Source: Streptosporangiaceae bacterium (GTDB taxonomy: Bacteria > Actinomycetota > Actinomycetes > Streptosporangiales > Streptosporangiaceae). From it: a DNA stretch of 10,655 nucleotides. The DNA lies in the NCBI GenBank assembly GCA_030042885.1, contig JASHYW010000641.1:1-10655 (forward strand), given 5' to 3'. The notes under the pieces are model-generated. The model did no database searches, was not told the DNA's origin, and saw nothing but the letters and a program-made list of their open reading frames with translations. The position numbers were made by a program, and so were the translations under genes. Shown here in pieces: positions 1 through 8,011 of the stretch; within the stretch, counting starts at the first letter, position 1; the number at the start of each line of letters is the position of its first letter.

Positions 1-183
1 GACCAGCCAGTGGGAGCATTTCCAGTTCCATATAGCTGACGGGGTGGCCACGGTGCGGCTGGACCGGCCGGACAAGCTCAACGCGCCCACGTTCGAAGCG
101 TACGCCGATCTGCTGACCTGCTCGCCGAGCTGCCGCAACGGGGCGAGGTCAGGGTCCTGGTCGTGCGGGGGAGCTGGACGTGA
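1..183 (+). pseudogene. Enoyl-CoA hydratase (crotonase) N-terminal remnant, frameshifted and truncated
   Basis: Frame 2 opens at the window edge and reads like the N-terminus of an actinobacterial crotonase, with the motif RLDRPDKLNA near codons 19-28 followed by FEAYADL. The G at base 1 could be the last base of an ATG start, so almost nothing is missing on the left. After the ATC TG at 108-112 the homology jumps to another frame, where 115-180 read DLLAELPQRGEVRVLVVRG, the usual next strand of crotonases. Inserting one base near 113/114 restores a continuous reading (ADLRDLLAEL), which indicates a 1-nt deletion. The repaired frame stops at TGA 181-183, just before the oxyanion-hole and catalytic part of the ~260-residue family. 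The gene is therefore both frameshifted and cut off. It lies tail to tail with the acyl-CoA synthetase gene. No activity is expected. The original role was probably hydration of an enoyl-CoA in an aromatic or beta-oxidation pathway. Confidence 0.8.
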
Positions 184-208
184 GGCGGGCCGTGGCGACG
201 GCGCCTGG

Positions 209-2092
<1,884 letters not shown>

Positions 2093-2097
2093 GAAAG

Positions 2098-2101
2098 CTC
2101 C
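2098..2101 (-). promoter_or_regulatory. Ribosome binding site fixing the start of the acyl-CoA synthetase
   Basis: GGAG on the minus strand, about 5 nt before the ATG at 2092. It supports this start over the longer in-frame reading that extends into the divergent acyltransferase gene. The rest of the 2093-2231 divergent spacer shows no convincing -35/-10 pair. Confidence 0.6.
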
Positions 2102-2231
2102 ATCTCCCGCGTCGTCGTGCGATAAACGGCAGGATGGTGCGATCGCGCGCCGCCGCTTAGCGCCAAAGGTCGTGGCGCACTGGGACCTACGGCCCTGCTG
2201 CACAAGGTGACCGGGTCTTACCATCCGCATC

Positions 2232-3656
2232 ATGGCGACAGCTAACGGTGCGTACATGGGCGCCAGCGACGCTTTCAGCTGGTACATGGAACGCGACCCC
2301 ACGCTCAGGTCGACCGTTGTCGTCGTCATATGGCTCGACCGCGCGCCCAAGTGGGACCTCCTCGTCGCACGCATCGACCGGCTGTCCCGGCTCATGCCCT
2401 CGGCGCGCCAGCGTGTCGTCGAGCCGCCGTTCCGCCTCAACACCCCTCGCTGGACCTACGATCGGGACTTCGACCTGTACCGGCATCTGCGCCGGATAGC
2501 CGCCCCTAAGCCCCGGACCAGGGATGCGGTCCTGGAACTAGCCCGCCGGTCGGCCGTGGAGCCCTTCGACCGGGACCGTCCGCTGTGGAAGCTAACCCTG
2601 GTCGGAGGGATGGTCGGCGGCGAGGCGGCGCTCGTCCTGAAGTTCCACCACTCGCTGTCGGACGGGGTGGGCGGGATGGCCTCGCTCGCGATCCTGGCCG
2701 ACCTGCAGCGTGAGCCGTCCGACCTCGGCGAGATGCCGCCGGTCCCGGCGGGCAAGGCGTTGCACTCGCTGGCCCTAGTCGCCGACGCCGTCGGCGCGAC
2801 GGTCAGCGGCTATGCGCGGCTCGCCTGGCGTGGGGCCGAGGAGGCGATCCCGGCCCTGCTACGGTGGACGCTCGACCCCGTCGGCCAGGCCGTGGGCGCC
2901 GCCGCGATGGCCCGGTCGGTCTACCGGACGGCCTGGCCTGATTTCAGCACCATGTCGCCCATCATGCGGGAGCGGTCCACGGAGCGCCGGCTCGCCATGA
3001 TCGAGATTCCTCTGGACGACCTGAAGACGGCGGCCAAGACCGTCGGCGTGACCGTCAACGACGCCTACCTGGCAGCAGTGACGGGCGGGCTGCGACGGTA
3101 CCACGAGCACCATGGCGTCGCCGTCGGCTCTCTGCGGGCCGTCATGCCGATCAGCATCCGCACCGACCAGGACACGGACTGGGGCAACCGGATCACCCTG
3201 CTGCGGCTGGCCGTGCCCGCGGAAGAACCGGACCCGGGCATCCGGATGCGCCTGCTGCACCGTGTGGCGAAGGCGGCCCGCGAGGAGCCGTCGCTCTCGG
3301 TCACCGGCGCGATCGCCGGGGCGCTCAACCTGCTGCCCGTCGGCTATGTGGGCGGGATCCTCAAGCACGCCGACTTCGTAGCGAGCAACCTGCCGGGCAC
3401 CTCGATCCCGGTCTACGTCGCCGGCGGCAAGGTCACCGGCTTGTTCACGTTCGGGCCCACCATCGGGACCGCGCTGAACACCACGATGCTGTCGTATGCG
3501 GGCCGCTGCGATATCGGTATCAACATCGACACCGCCTCGGTGCCGGACCCGGACGTGATGATCGCCTGCCTGCGCGAGGGCTTCGCCGAAGTCACGGCGC
3601 TTGCCGCCCGCTCCGGGCCAGGCGGAGCCGTCAGTGCGCCCGGTCGGAGTTCGTGA
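2232..3656 (+). CDS. WS/DGAT-family wax ester synthase / diacylglycerol O-acyltransferase
   Basis: A 474-residue bifunctional-type acyltransferase that moves an acyl group from acyl-CoA to a long-chain alcohol or diacylglycerol, forming wax esters or triacylglycerol at the membrane or lipid-body surface. It belongs to the superfamily with the HHxxxDG catalytic motif, seen here as HHSLSDG at 139-145. Other family blocks: PLWK (117-120), VNDAYLAAVTGGLRRY (275-290), the GNR segment after MPISIR (305-320), SNLPG (385-389), and a C-terminal DIGINIDTASVPD (427-439). The length is normal (450-475). The ATG at 2232 has no good Shine-Dalgarno. A TACCAT hexamer at 2219-2224 could be a -10 element giving a nearly leaderless message. 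Alternatively translation starts at ATG 2256, which places MGASDAFSW where relatives have M(S/T)xLDAxF. It is divergent from the acyl-CoA synthetase, and a Dabb gene follows 116 bp downstream. The physiological acyl acceptor cannot be told. Confidence 0.92.
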   Translation: MATANGAYMGASDAFSWYMERDPTLRSTVVVVIWLDRAPKWDLLVARIDRLSRLMPSARQRVVEPPFRLNTPRWTYDRDFDLYRHLRRIAAPKPRTRDAVLELARRSAVEPFDRDRPLWKLTLVGGMVGGEAALVLKFHHSLSDGVGGMASLAILADLQREPSDLGEMPPVPAGKALHSLALVADAVGATVSGYARLAWRGAEEAIPALLRWTLDPVGQAVGAAAMARSVYRTAWPDFSTMSPIMRERSTERRLAMIEIPLDDLKTAAKTVGVTVNDAYLAAVTGGLRRYHEHHGVAVGSLRAVMPISIRTDQDTDWGNRITLLRLAVPAEEPDPGIRMRLLHRVAKAAREEPSLSVTGAIAGALNLLPVGYVGGILKHADFVASNLPGTSIPVYVAGGKVTGLFTFGPTIGTALNTTMLSYAGRCDIGINIDTASVPDPDVMIACLREGFAEVTALAARSGPGGAVSAPGRSS

Positions 3657-3763
3657 CCGTCCCTGCCGTCGGTGCCATCTTGCCGTGAACAGGCCGCGGG
3701 GCTGTGGGAGAATCACGGCGTGATAGTCGTCCGTACGTGCCTTGTGAAGGCTGCGCGGCCTGC

Positions 3764-3767
3764 GGAG
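3764..3767 (+). promoter_or_regulatory. Ribosome binding site fixing the start of the Dabb protein
   Basis: GGAG with a 5-nt spacer to GTG 3773. It favours GTG 3773 over the upstream in-frame ATG at 3704, whose extra 23 residues (Cys-rich) have no counterpart in Dabb proteins. Confidence 0.6.
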
Positions 3768-3772
3768 CGCTG

Positions 3773-4084
3773 GTGATCCGCAACGTCGTGCTCGGCCGCC
3801 TGCGGCCGGCCGAGGATCCTGCTCAGCGAGAAGCAGATGCCGCGCTGCTTCAGCAGGGCCTGGCGGGCATCGCCGTGCTCAGTTTCCCGGGGCTGGTGGC
3901 CATGAGCATGGGGACCGATCTCGGATTGCGCGACGGCGGGTGGAGTTTCGCCATCGTCAATGACTGGCAGGACGCCGATGCGTACCGGGCCTACGACGCC
4001 GACGAGGAGCACAACAGGATACGGCGCGAAATCATCGCACCGATCTGCCAGGACATCGCGCGCGTCCAGTTCCGGATCGACTAG
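3773..4084 (+). CDS. Dabb-family (stress-responsive alpha/beta barrel) protein
   Basis: A 103-residue ferredoxin-like alpha/beta-barrel protein. Dabb domains usually dimerise; a few act as polyketide cyclases, while most have no assigned reaction. The start chosen here gives VIRNVVLGRLRP, the characteristic first strand (MIRHVVLFRxxP in relatives). The middle strand GGWSFAIVNDW (55-65) and the helix DADAYRAYDADEEHNRIRREIIAPI (67-91) are typical, and the protein ends with VQFRID. A longer in-frame reading from ATG 3704 adds residues unlike the family and lacks a ribosome site. It follows the WS/DGAT gene by 116 bp on the same strand and could be cotranscribed. It is convergent with the fused hydroxylase gene. 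An 8-bp inverted repeat (3791-3798 / 3807-3814) lies in its early codons. Family assignment is firm, function unknown. Confidence 0.88.
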   Translation: MIRNVVLGRLRPAEDPAQREADAALLQQGLAGIAVLSFPGLVAMSMGTDLGLRDGGWSFAIVNDWQDADAYRAYDADEEHNRIRREIIAPICQDIARVQFRID

Positions 4085-4170
4085 CCGCGATACAGCTCGT
4101 CAGCCTCCGGCGCGTTGGAAATCCAGGTCTTGTCGCCGGTCAGCCGCCAGGCGGTCACCGGCCACTCTCC
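4081..4170 (-). pseudogene. Acyl-CoA dehydrogenase internal fragment (remnant)
   Basis: Reading the minus strand downward from about 4170 gives WPVTAWRLTGDKTWISNAPEAD and then ELYRG and a TAG at 4083-4081. WRLTGDKTWISNAPEAD matches the strongly conserved mid-domain signature of acyl-CoA dehydrogenases (G-[DE]-K-x-W-I-[ST]-N-A), part of the FAD/substrate-binding beta domain. Only about 30 codons remain of a ~380-codon gene. Homology ends at about 4105 on the Dabb side, and an in-frame stop (4222-4224) blocks it upstream. Its 5' part overlaps, in a different frame, the last codons of the fused hydroxylase, and its 3' end overlaps the last bases of the Dabb gene. It has no start or ribosome site and cannot be functional. 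It appears to be the debris of a gene that once followed the hydroxylase in the same direction. Confidence 0.7.
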
Positions 4171-6605
4171 GCCGTAGCGGTCTCCGCCGTCACGCTGTCC
4201 GCGGTCGCGGTCTCGGCCGTCTCAGCGGCCGCAGCTGGACGCCAGCGGGCGTGCGCGGTCCGCTGCGTCCCGGCCCGGATCAGCTCCAGCCGCGGCCGCG
4301 GTCCGTCGGTGCGCCCGGCCTGCGGCCGGCGGCTGCCCGCGGCGAACGGATCCGGCCAGACGGCACCCGGACCCGAGTACCCCTGCTCGGCCGCGGCGTG
4401 CAGGGTCCACTGCGGGTCGTACAGGTGCGTCCGTCCGAGCGCGCACAGGTCAGCACGGCCCGCCAGGATGATGGAGTTCACGTCGTCATAGGACGAGATC
4501 GCGCCGACCGCGATCACCGCGATCCCGTACTTCCGGCCGATCTCGTTCCGGATCCGGTCCGCGAACGGCGTCTGGTAGCTGCGGCCGAAGGCCGGCTCCT
4601 CGTCGCTGACCACCTGTCCGGTTGACACGTCGATGCCCGCCGCGCCGTGCTCGGCGAACGCGCGGGCGATCTCCACGGTGTCATCGATTCCCAGGCCGTC
4701 CGGGTGCCAGTCGGTCGCCGAGATCCGGACCGTCATCGGCCGGTCCTCGGGCCACACCGCGCGGACCGCGTCGAAGACCTCGAGCGGATAGCGGAGCCGG
4801 GCGGCCAGCGATCCGCCGTACCGGTCGGTGCGCCGGTTGGTCAGCGGGGACAGGAAAGACGAGAGCAGGTAACCGTGTGCGCAGTGCAGTTCGAGCAGGT
4901 CGAAGCCGGCCCGCGCCGCGGCCTGGGCCGCCGCGGCGAACTGGTCGCGTATCGCCCCCAGTTCCGCAACCGTAAGCTCACGCGGCGTCTGGCCGGCAGC
5001 CGCGTAGGGAATGGGAGAAGGGCCGCAGACCTCCCAGTTGCCCTCAGGGAGCGGGGTGTCCATGCCCTCCCACATGAGCCTGGTGGAGCCCTTGCGGCCG
5101 GCGTGCCCGAGCTGGATGCCGATCTTCGCGCGGGTCTTGTCGTGGACGAACGCGGTGATCCGCCGCCAGGAGTCTTCCTGCTCGGTGGTGTAGATGCCGG
5201 TGCAGCCGGGCGTGATCCGCCCGGTGGGGGAGACGCAGACCATCTCGGTCATCACCAGGCCGGCGCCGCCCAGCGCCTTGCTGCCCAGGTGCACCAGGTG
5301 GAAGTCACCGGGCACGCCGTCGCGGGCCGAGTACATGTCCATCGGTGAGACGATCACCCGGTTGGCCAGTTCGAGGCGGCCGAGGCGGAACGGCTGGAAC
5401 ATCGGCGGGCACACCGCGCGGGCGTCCCTGTCCAGGTCCGCGTCCTGGCTGGCGGCGAACCAGCGGTCCATATCGGAGACGAACCCGGGGTCACGGAGCC
5501 GGAGGTTGTCGTAGGTGACCCGGCGGCTGCGGGTCATGATGTTGAAGGCGAACTGGCGCGGGTCCTGGCCGGCGTACTGGCCGAGGTTCTCGAACCACTC
5601 CAGGCTGGCCTGCGCGGCACGCTGGGTCGAGGCGACCACCGGCCTGCGCTCGGTTTCGTAGGCATCCAGCGCGTCGTCCACGCCCGCCTGCTCGTGCAGG
5701 CAGGCCACCAGGGCCAGCGCGTCCTCCATGGCGAGCTTGGTGCCCGAGCCGATGGAGAAGTGGGCGGTGTGCGCGGCGTCCCCGAGCAACACCACATTCT
5801 CGTGCCGCCAGGTCGCGCACCGGACGGTGGTGAAGCTGGTCCACCGCGAGTTGTTGGCCACCAGCTCGTGCCCGTCCAGCACGTCTGCGCACAGGCCCCG
5901 GATGCGGTCGATGGACCGCTCGTCGCTCTGGCCCGGCGCGAGGTTGCCGGCGGCCAGGCCCGCGAACCCGGCCCGCCGCCAGACGTCCTCGTGCATCTCC
6001 AGGATGAACGTGCTGGCGTGGTCGCTGTACGGGTAGCCGTGCACCTGCATGACCCCGGCCGGGGTGTCCAGGATGTAGAACTTGAACGCGTCGAAGACCA
6101 GGTCCGTGCCGAGCCAGATGTACCTGCACTGCCGTCGTTCCAGGTCGGGAGCGAAGGTCCCGGCGAACCGGGCCCGGGTCGCCGAGTTCATGCCGTCGGC
6201 CGCGATCACCAGGTCGTGGTCGGCAGCCAGCGCCGCCGCGTCCGGCGCCTCGGTGCGGAACAGGATCCGCACGCCAAGCTCGGCGCACCGGGCCTGCAGG
6301 ATGGCCAGCAGCCGCTTGCGGCTCATGGCCGCGAAGCTGTGCCCTCCAGAGGTGAACGTGGTGCCGCGGAAATGCACGTCGATGTCGTCCCAGCGGGCGA
6401 ACTCGCGGCGCATGGCGTGGAAGATCTCGACGTCCGCGTGCTCGATGCCGCCCAGGGTCTCGTCGGAGAACACCACGCCGAAGCCGAAGGTGTCATCGGC
6501 GGCGTTGCGCTCCCAGACGGTGATGTCGTGCCGGGCGTCGAGCTGCTTGGCCAGGGCCGCGAAGTACAGGCCGCCAGGGCCGCCGCCCAGGACCGCGATA
6601 CGCAC
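4155..6605 (-). CDS. Fused FAD monooxygenase / FMN OYE-type reductase (salicylyl-CoA 5-hydroxylase or 2-aminobenzoyl-CoA monooxygenase/reductase family)
   Basis: An 816-residue two-flavin enzyme acting on an aromatic CoA thioester. Residues 1-395 form a class A flavin monooxygenase: GGGPGG at 7-12 binds the FAD ADP, followed by AADGMNSATR (135-144) and GDAAHTAHFSIGSGTKLAMEDA (275-296). Residues ~402-755 form an old-yellow-enzyme barrel: HAGRKG (501-506), ELHCAHGYLLSSFLSP (572-587), RYGGS (595-599) and a C-terminal GRADLCALGR for FMN. This fusion is the architecture of 2-aminobenzoyl-CoA monooxygenase/reductase. Actinobacterial homologues are often labelled salicylyl-CoA 5-hydroxylase/oxidoreductase, and which substrate applies is not decided by sequence. 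The start is GTG 6605, with AGGAG 8-9 nt upstream, giving the N-terminal beta-alpha-beta fold directly. The last ~25 residues are an Ala/Thr/Glu tail (from ~792) that looks like read-through into neighbouring debris. It is divergent from a RidA gene and probably PaaX-controlled. Confidence 0.92.
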   Translation of the reverse strand: MRIAVLGGGPGGLYFAALAKQLDARHDITVWERNAADDTFGFGVVFSDETLGGIEHADVEIFHAMRREFARWDDIDVHFRGTTFTSGGHSFAAMSRKRLLAILQARCAELGVRILFRTEAPDAAALAADHDLVIAADGMNSATRARFAGTFAPDLERRQCRYIWLGTDLVFDAFKFYILDTPAGVMQVHGYPYSDHASTFILEMHEDVWRRAGFAGLAAGNLAPGQSDERSIDRIRGLCADVLDGHELVANNSRWTSFTTVRCATWRHENVVLLGDAAHTAHFSIGSGTKLAMEDALALVACLHEQAGVDDALDAYETERRPVVASTQRAAQASLEWFENLGQYAGQDPRQFAFNIMTRSRRVTYDNLRLRDPGFVSDMDRWFAASQDADLDRDARAVCPPMFQPFRLGRLELANRVIVSPMDMYSARDGVPGDFHLVHLGSKALGGAGLVMTEMVCVSPTGRITPGCTGIYTTEQEDSWRRITAFVHDKTRAKIGIQLGHAGRKGSTRLMWEGMDTPLPEGNWEVCGPSPIPYAAAGQTPRELTVAELGAIRDQFAAAAQAAARAGFDLLELHCAHGYLLSSFLSPLTNRRTDRYGGSLAARLRYPLEVFDAVRAVWPEDRPMTVRISATDWHPDGLGIDDTVEIARAFAEHGAAGIDVSTGQVVSDEEPAFGRSYQTPFADRIRNEIGRKYGIAVIAVGAISSYDDVNSIILAGRADLCALGRTHLYDPQWTLHAAAEQGYSGPGAVWPDPFAAGSRRPQAGRTDGPRPRLELIRAGTQRTAHARWRPAAAAETAETATADSVTAETATAESGR
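4171..4230 (-). repeat. Imperfect 30-bp direct duplication in the 3' end of the fused hydroxylase gene
   Basis: Bases 4171-4191 and 4201-4221 are the same with about three to four mismatches, at a 30-bp period. The shared core is GCGGTCTCsGCCGTC. It encodes the repeated TAETATA of the protein's C-terminal tail, outside the conserved barrel, next to the acyl-CoA dehydrogenase fragment. Confidence 0.5.
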
Positions 6606-6613
6606 GGCGTTCG

Positions 6614-6619
6614 CTCCTT
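6614..6619 (-). promoter_or_regulatory. Ribosome binding site of the fused hydroxylase
   Basis: AAGGAG on the minus strand, 8 nt before GTG 6605. It is a strong Shine-Dalgarno that confirms a GTG start rather than a later ATG. Confidence 0.65.
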
Positions 6620-6665
6620 CCCGTGCCTGCCGGGCCGGCCCTCGCCTGCCGGACCACTCCCGGCT

Positions 6666-6695
6666 ATAATATGCCGAAAATTATACGGTCGTCAA
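6666..6695 (-). promoter_or_regulatory. Probable sigma-70 promoter for the fused hydroxylase gene
   Basis: On the minus strand, TTGACG (6695-6690) is followed after 18 nt by TATTAT (6671-6666). Both are 5/6 matches to the -35 and -10 consensus, in an AT-rich island of a GC-rich window. Transcription would start near 6659 with a leader of about 54 nt. The same stretch holds a perfect inverted repeat TATAAT/ATTATA (6665-6670 / 6680-6685), which overlaps the promoter and could bind a dimeric repressor. Confidence 0.5.
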
Positions 6696-6702
6696 TAGAA
6701 CG

Positions 6703-6710
6703 CGATATCA
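6703..6710. promoter_or_regulatory. Candidate operator TGATATCG in the hydroxylase/ridA divergent region
   Basis: TGATATCG on the minus strand, just upstream of the predicted hydroxylase -35 and 25 bp before the ridA start. The identical 8-mer occurs immediately upstream of the paaX start. It resembles, with one inserted base, the TGATTCG core remembered for PaaX sites. Assignment to PaaX is inference. Confidence 0.35.
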
Positions 6711-6735
6711 CTGGGCAAGGCATTAAGGTTCAGCC

Positions 6736-7137
6736 ATGGATGTGGAGCGGGTCAATCCTGAGGAACTGGGCCAGCCCTCCGGCTTCTCGCACGCGGTATC
6801 GGTGACCGCGGGCCGGATGGTGTTCCTGGCCGGCCAGACCGGAACGGGCCGGGACGGGAAGGTCGTCGTCGGCGGCGTGGTGGCGCAGTTCGAGCAGGCC
6901 CTCGGCAACCTGCTTACCGCGCTGGCCGCGGCGGGCGGCCAGCCCGGCGATCTGGTCAGCCTGACCATCTACAGCGTGAACCTGGCGGACTACCAGGCGC
7001 ACGCTGCCCAGATCGGCGCGGTCTGGCGCCTGCTGGTCGGTGCCGGCTATCCGGCCATGGCGGCCGTGGGCGTGACGCGGTTGTGGGATCCTGAGGCGCT
7101 GGTGGAGATCCAGGGCATCGCGGCGGTCAGCCGCTGA
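6736..7137 (+). CDS. RidA (YjgF/YER057c/UK114) family protein lacking the canonical catalytic arginine
   Basis: A 133-residue RidA-superfamily protein, a trimer-forming chorismate-mutase-like fold. The family archetype hydrolyses reactive enamine/imine intermediates to ketones. Evidence: the N-terminal NPEEL...FSHAV (7-21), VFLAGQTG (29-36), QFEQALGNLLTALAAAGGQPGDLVSLTIYSVNL (51-83), and the closing block YPAMAAVGVTRLWDPEALVEIQGIA (105-129). Lined up with YPARSxVEVxxLPxxxxVEIE of active RidA, the deaminase arginine (Arg105 in the archetype) is Met108 here. This makes it one of the Rid subfamilies without demonstrated imine deaminase activity. The ATG at 6736 has AAGG 7 nt upstream. It is divergent from the fused hydroxylase and shares its control region, so it probably handles an intermediate of the same aromatic pathway. 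Its 3' end overlaps the convergent paaX gene by 11 bp. Confidence 0.9.
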   Translation: MDVERVNPEELGQPSGFSHAVSVTAGRMVFLAGQTGTGRDGKVVVGGVVAQFEQALGNLLTALAAAGGQPGDLVSLTIYSVNLADYQAHAAQIGAVWRLLVGAGYPAMAAVGVTRLWDPEALVEIQGIAAVSR

Positions 7138-7996
7138 TGACCTGCTGCACGTAGGCTCGCGCGGGTTCCTCAAGCAGCGCGCGCAGGGCGAAGAACTCCT
7201 CGGCGGCCCGGATGCCGATCCAGTCGTCGGGAAGCAGTTCAACGGGCAGGCCCGGATCGGAGTAGGGGAACCGCCGCCAGTCGGTGAGCGCCCGCACGTA
7301 GTCCGCGAAGGCCGCGTCCCGTGCCGTGAGCGCCTGCTTCTTGCGCCGCTCCTCCCAGCGGCGCAGCGCAGGCTCGTGGGTCTGGATGAACGCCTGGTAC
7401 CGGCGCTCGAGCTCGTCCAGATCCCACCAGCGGCGGATCTTGTCGGCCGGGTCGCCGAAGGCGAGGTGATCGGCGTGAAACAGGTCGGCGTAGGACTCCA
7501 GCCCGAGCCGCCGCAGCGTCTCCGCGGTCGTGTCCTGCGGATGAGCGGGCACGATCCACACCCCCGGCGCGACCATGCCGAACCCGAGCCTGGTCAGCTC
7601 GGACCGCAGCACGTGCCGCCGGTCCCGCTGGGACTCGGGCACCGAGAACACCGCGAGCAGCCAGCCGTCGGCGAGCGTCGCCCGGCGCCTGGTGAAGATC
7701 CGCGCGTCGCCCTCGCGCAGTATGGCCAGCGCCTCGGCCGATAGCTGGTAACCCGCCGACCCATCCTGCCGCCGTGACACCAGCATGCCCCGCCGCTTGA
7801 GCCTGGAGATCGCCGAACGTACCGCGGGCTCGTCCACACCCAGGTCGGCGAGCAGCCGGATGAGCGCCGCGACCGGCAGCCAGCCGCCGTCGGACCTCGC
7901 GTACAGCCCGTACACCGTGACGATCAGGTGCCGCAGCCGGGCCGCCCGAGCGGTGACATCACTGCCCGCTTCGTTCGTTTCCGCTACGGCCGTCAC
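7127..7996 (-). CDS. paaX: PaaX-family transcriptional regulator
   Basis: A 289-residue GntR-like winged-helix repressor of the PaaX family, which typically responds to an aromatic CoA thioester such as phenylacetyl-CoA and represses aromatic catabolic genes. Residues ~20-75 form the HTH, with the recognition region EPAVRSAISRLKRRGML (56-72). The central domain contains WLLAVFSVPESQRDRRHVLR (112-131) and GFGMVAPGVWIVP (138-150). The C-terminal domain contains WDLDELERRYQAFI (191-204) and FPYSDPGLPVELLPDDWIG (243-261). The length is normal. The start is GTG 7996; a second in-frame GTG at codon 14 also precedes the HTH, and neither has a strong ribosome site. A TGATATCG 8-mer lies 7 bp upstream and recurs in the hydroxylase/ridA control region, suggesting autoregulation plus control of those genes. 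The ligand is inferred to be an aryl-CoA of this pathway. Confidence 0.92.
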   Translation of the reverse strand: MTAVAETNEAGSDVTARAARLRHLIVTVYGLYARSDGGWLPVAALIRLLADLGVDEPAVRSAISRLKRRGMLVSRRQDGSAGYQLSAEALAILREGDARIFTRRRATLADGWLLAVFSVPESQRDRRHVLRSELTRLGFGMVAPGVWIVPAHPQDTTAETLRRLGLESYADLFHADHLAFGDPADKIRRWWDLDELERRYQAFIQTHEPALRRWEERRKKQALTARDAAFADYVRALTDWRRFPYSDPGLPVELLPDDWIGIRAAEEFFALRALLEEPARAYVQQVISG

Positions 7997-8003
7997 GCGC
8001 TCA

Positions 8004-8011
8004 CGATATCA
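8004..8011. promoter_or_regulatory. Candidate operator TGATATCG upstream of paaX
   Basis: Minus-strand TGATATCG, 7 bp before the GTG start of paaX, identical to the site at 6703-6710. It is placed where a bound repressor would block transcription or translation start of its own gene. The remaining 8012-8097 spacer is very GC-rich and holds an inverted repeat GGCGGC/GCCGCC (8012-8017 / 8020-8025) without a T-tract. That repeat could be a weak terminator for the kinase gene, but nothing more can be said. Confidence 0.35.

Noticed and set aside
2093..2231. Promoters in the divergent spacer between the acyl-CoA synthetase and WS/DGAT
   Set aside because: No -35/-10 pair with acceptable spacing on either strand. 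Only an isolated TACCAT (2219-2224) was seen.
3704..3772. N-terminal extension of the Dabb protein with CxxC-like cysteines
   Set aside because: No ribosome site at ATG 3704 and no such extension in the family. GTG 3773 has GGAG and the conserved first strand.
3791..3814. Perfect 8-bp inverted repeat (CTCGGCCG / CGGCCGAG)
   Set aside because: It lies inside the Dabb coding region, lacks a T-tract and is the kind of GC palindrome common by chance here. No regulatory claim is made.
5694..6698. A 334-codon plus-strand open frame opposite the fused hydroxylase
   Set aside because: Low-complexity translation with no motif, fully antisense to a well-supported FAD domain.
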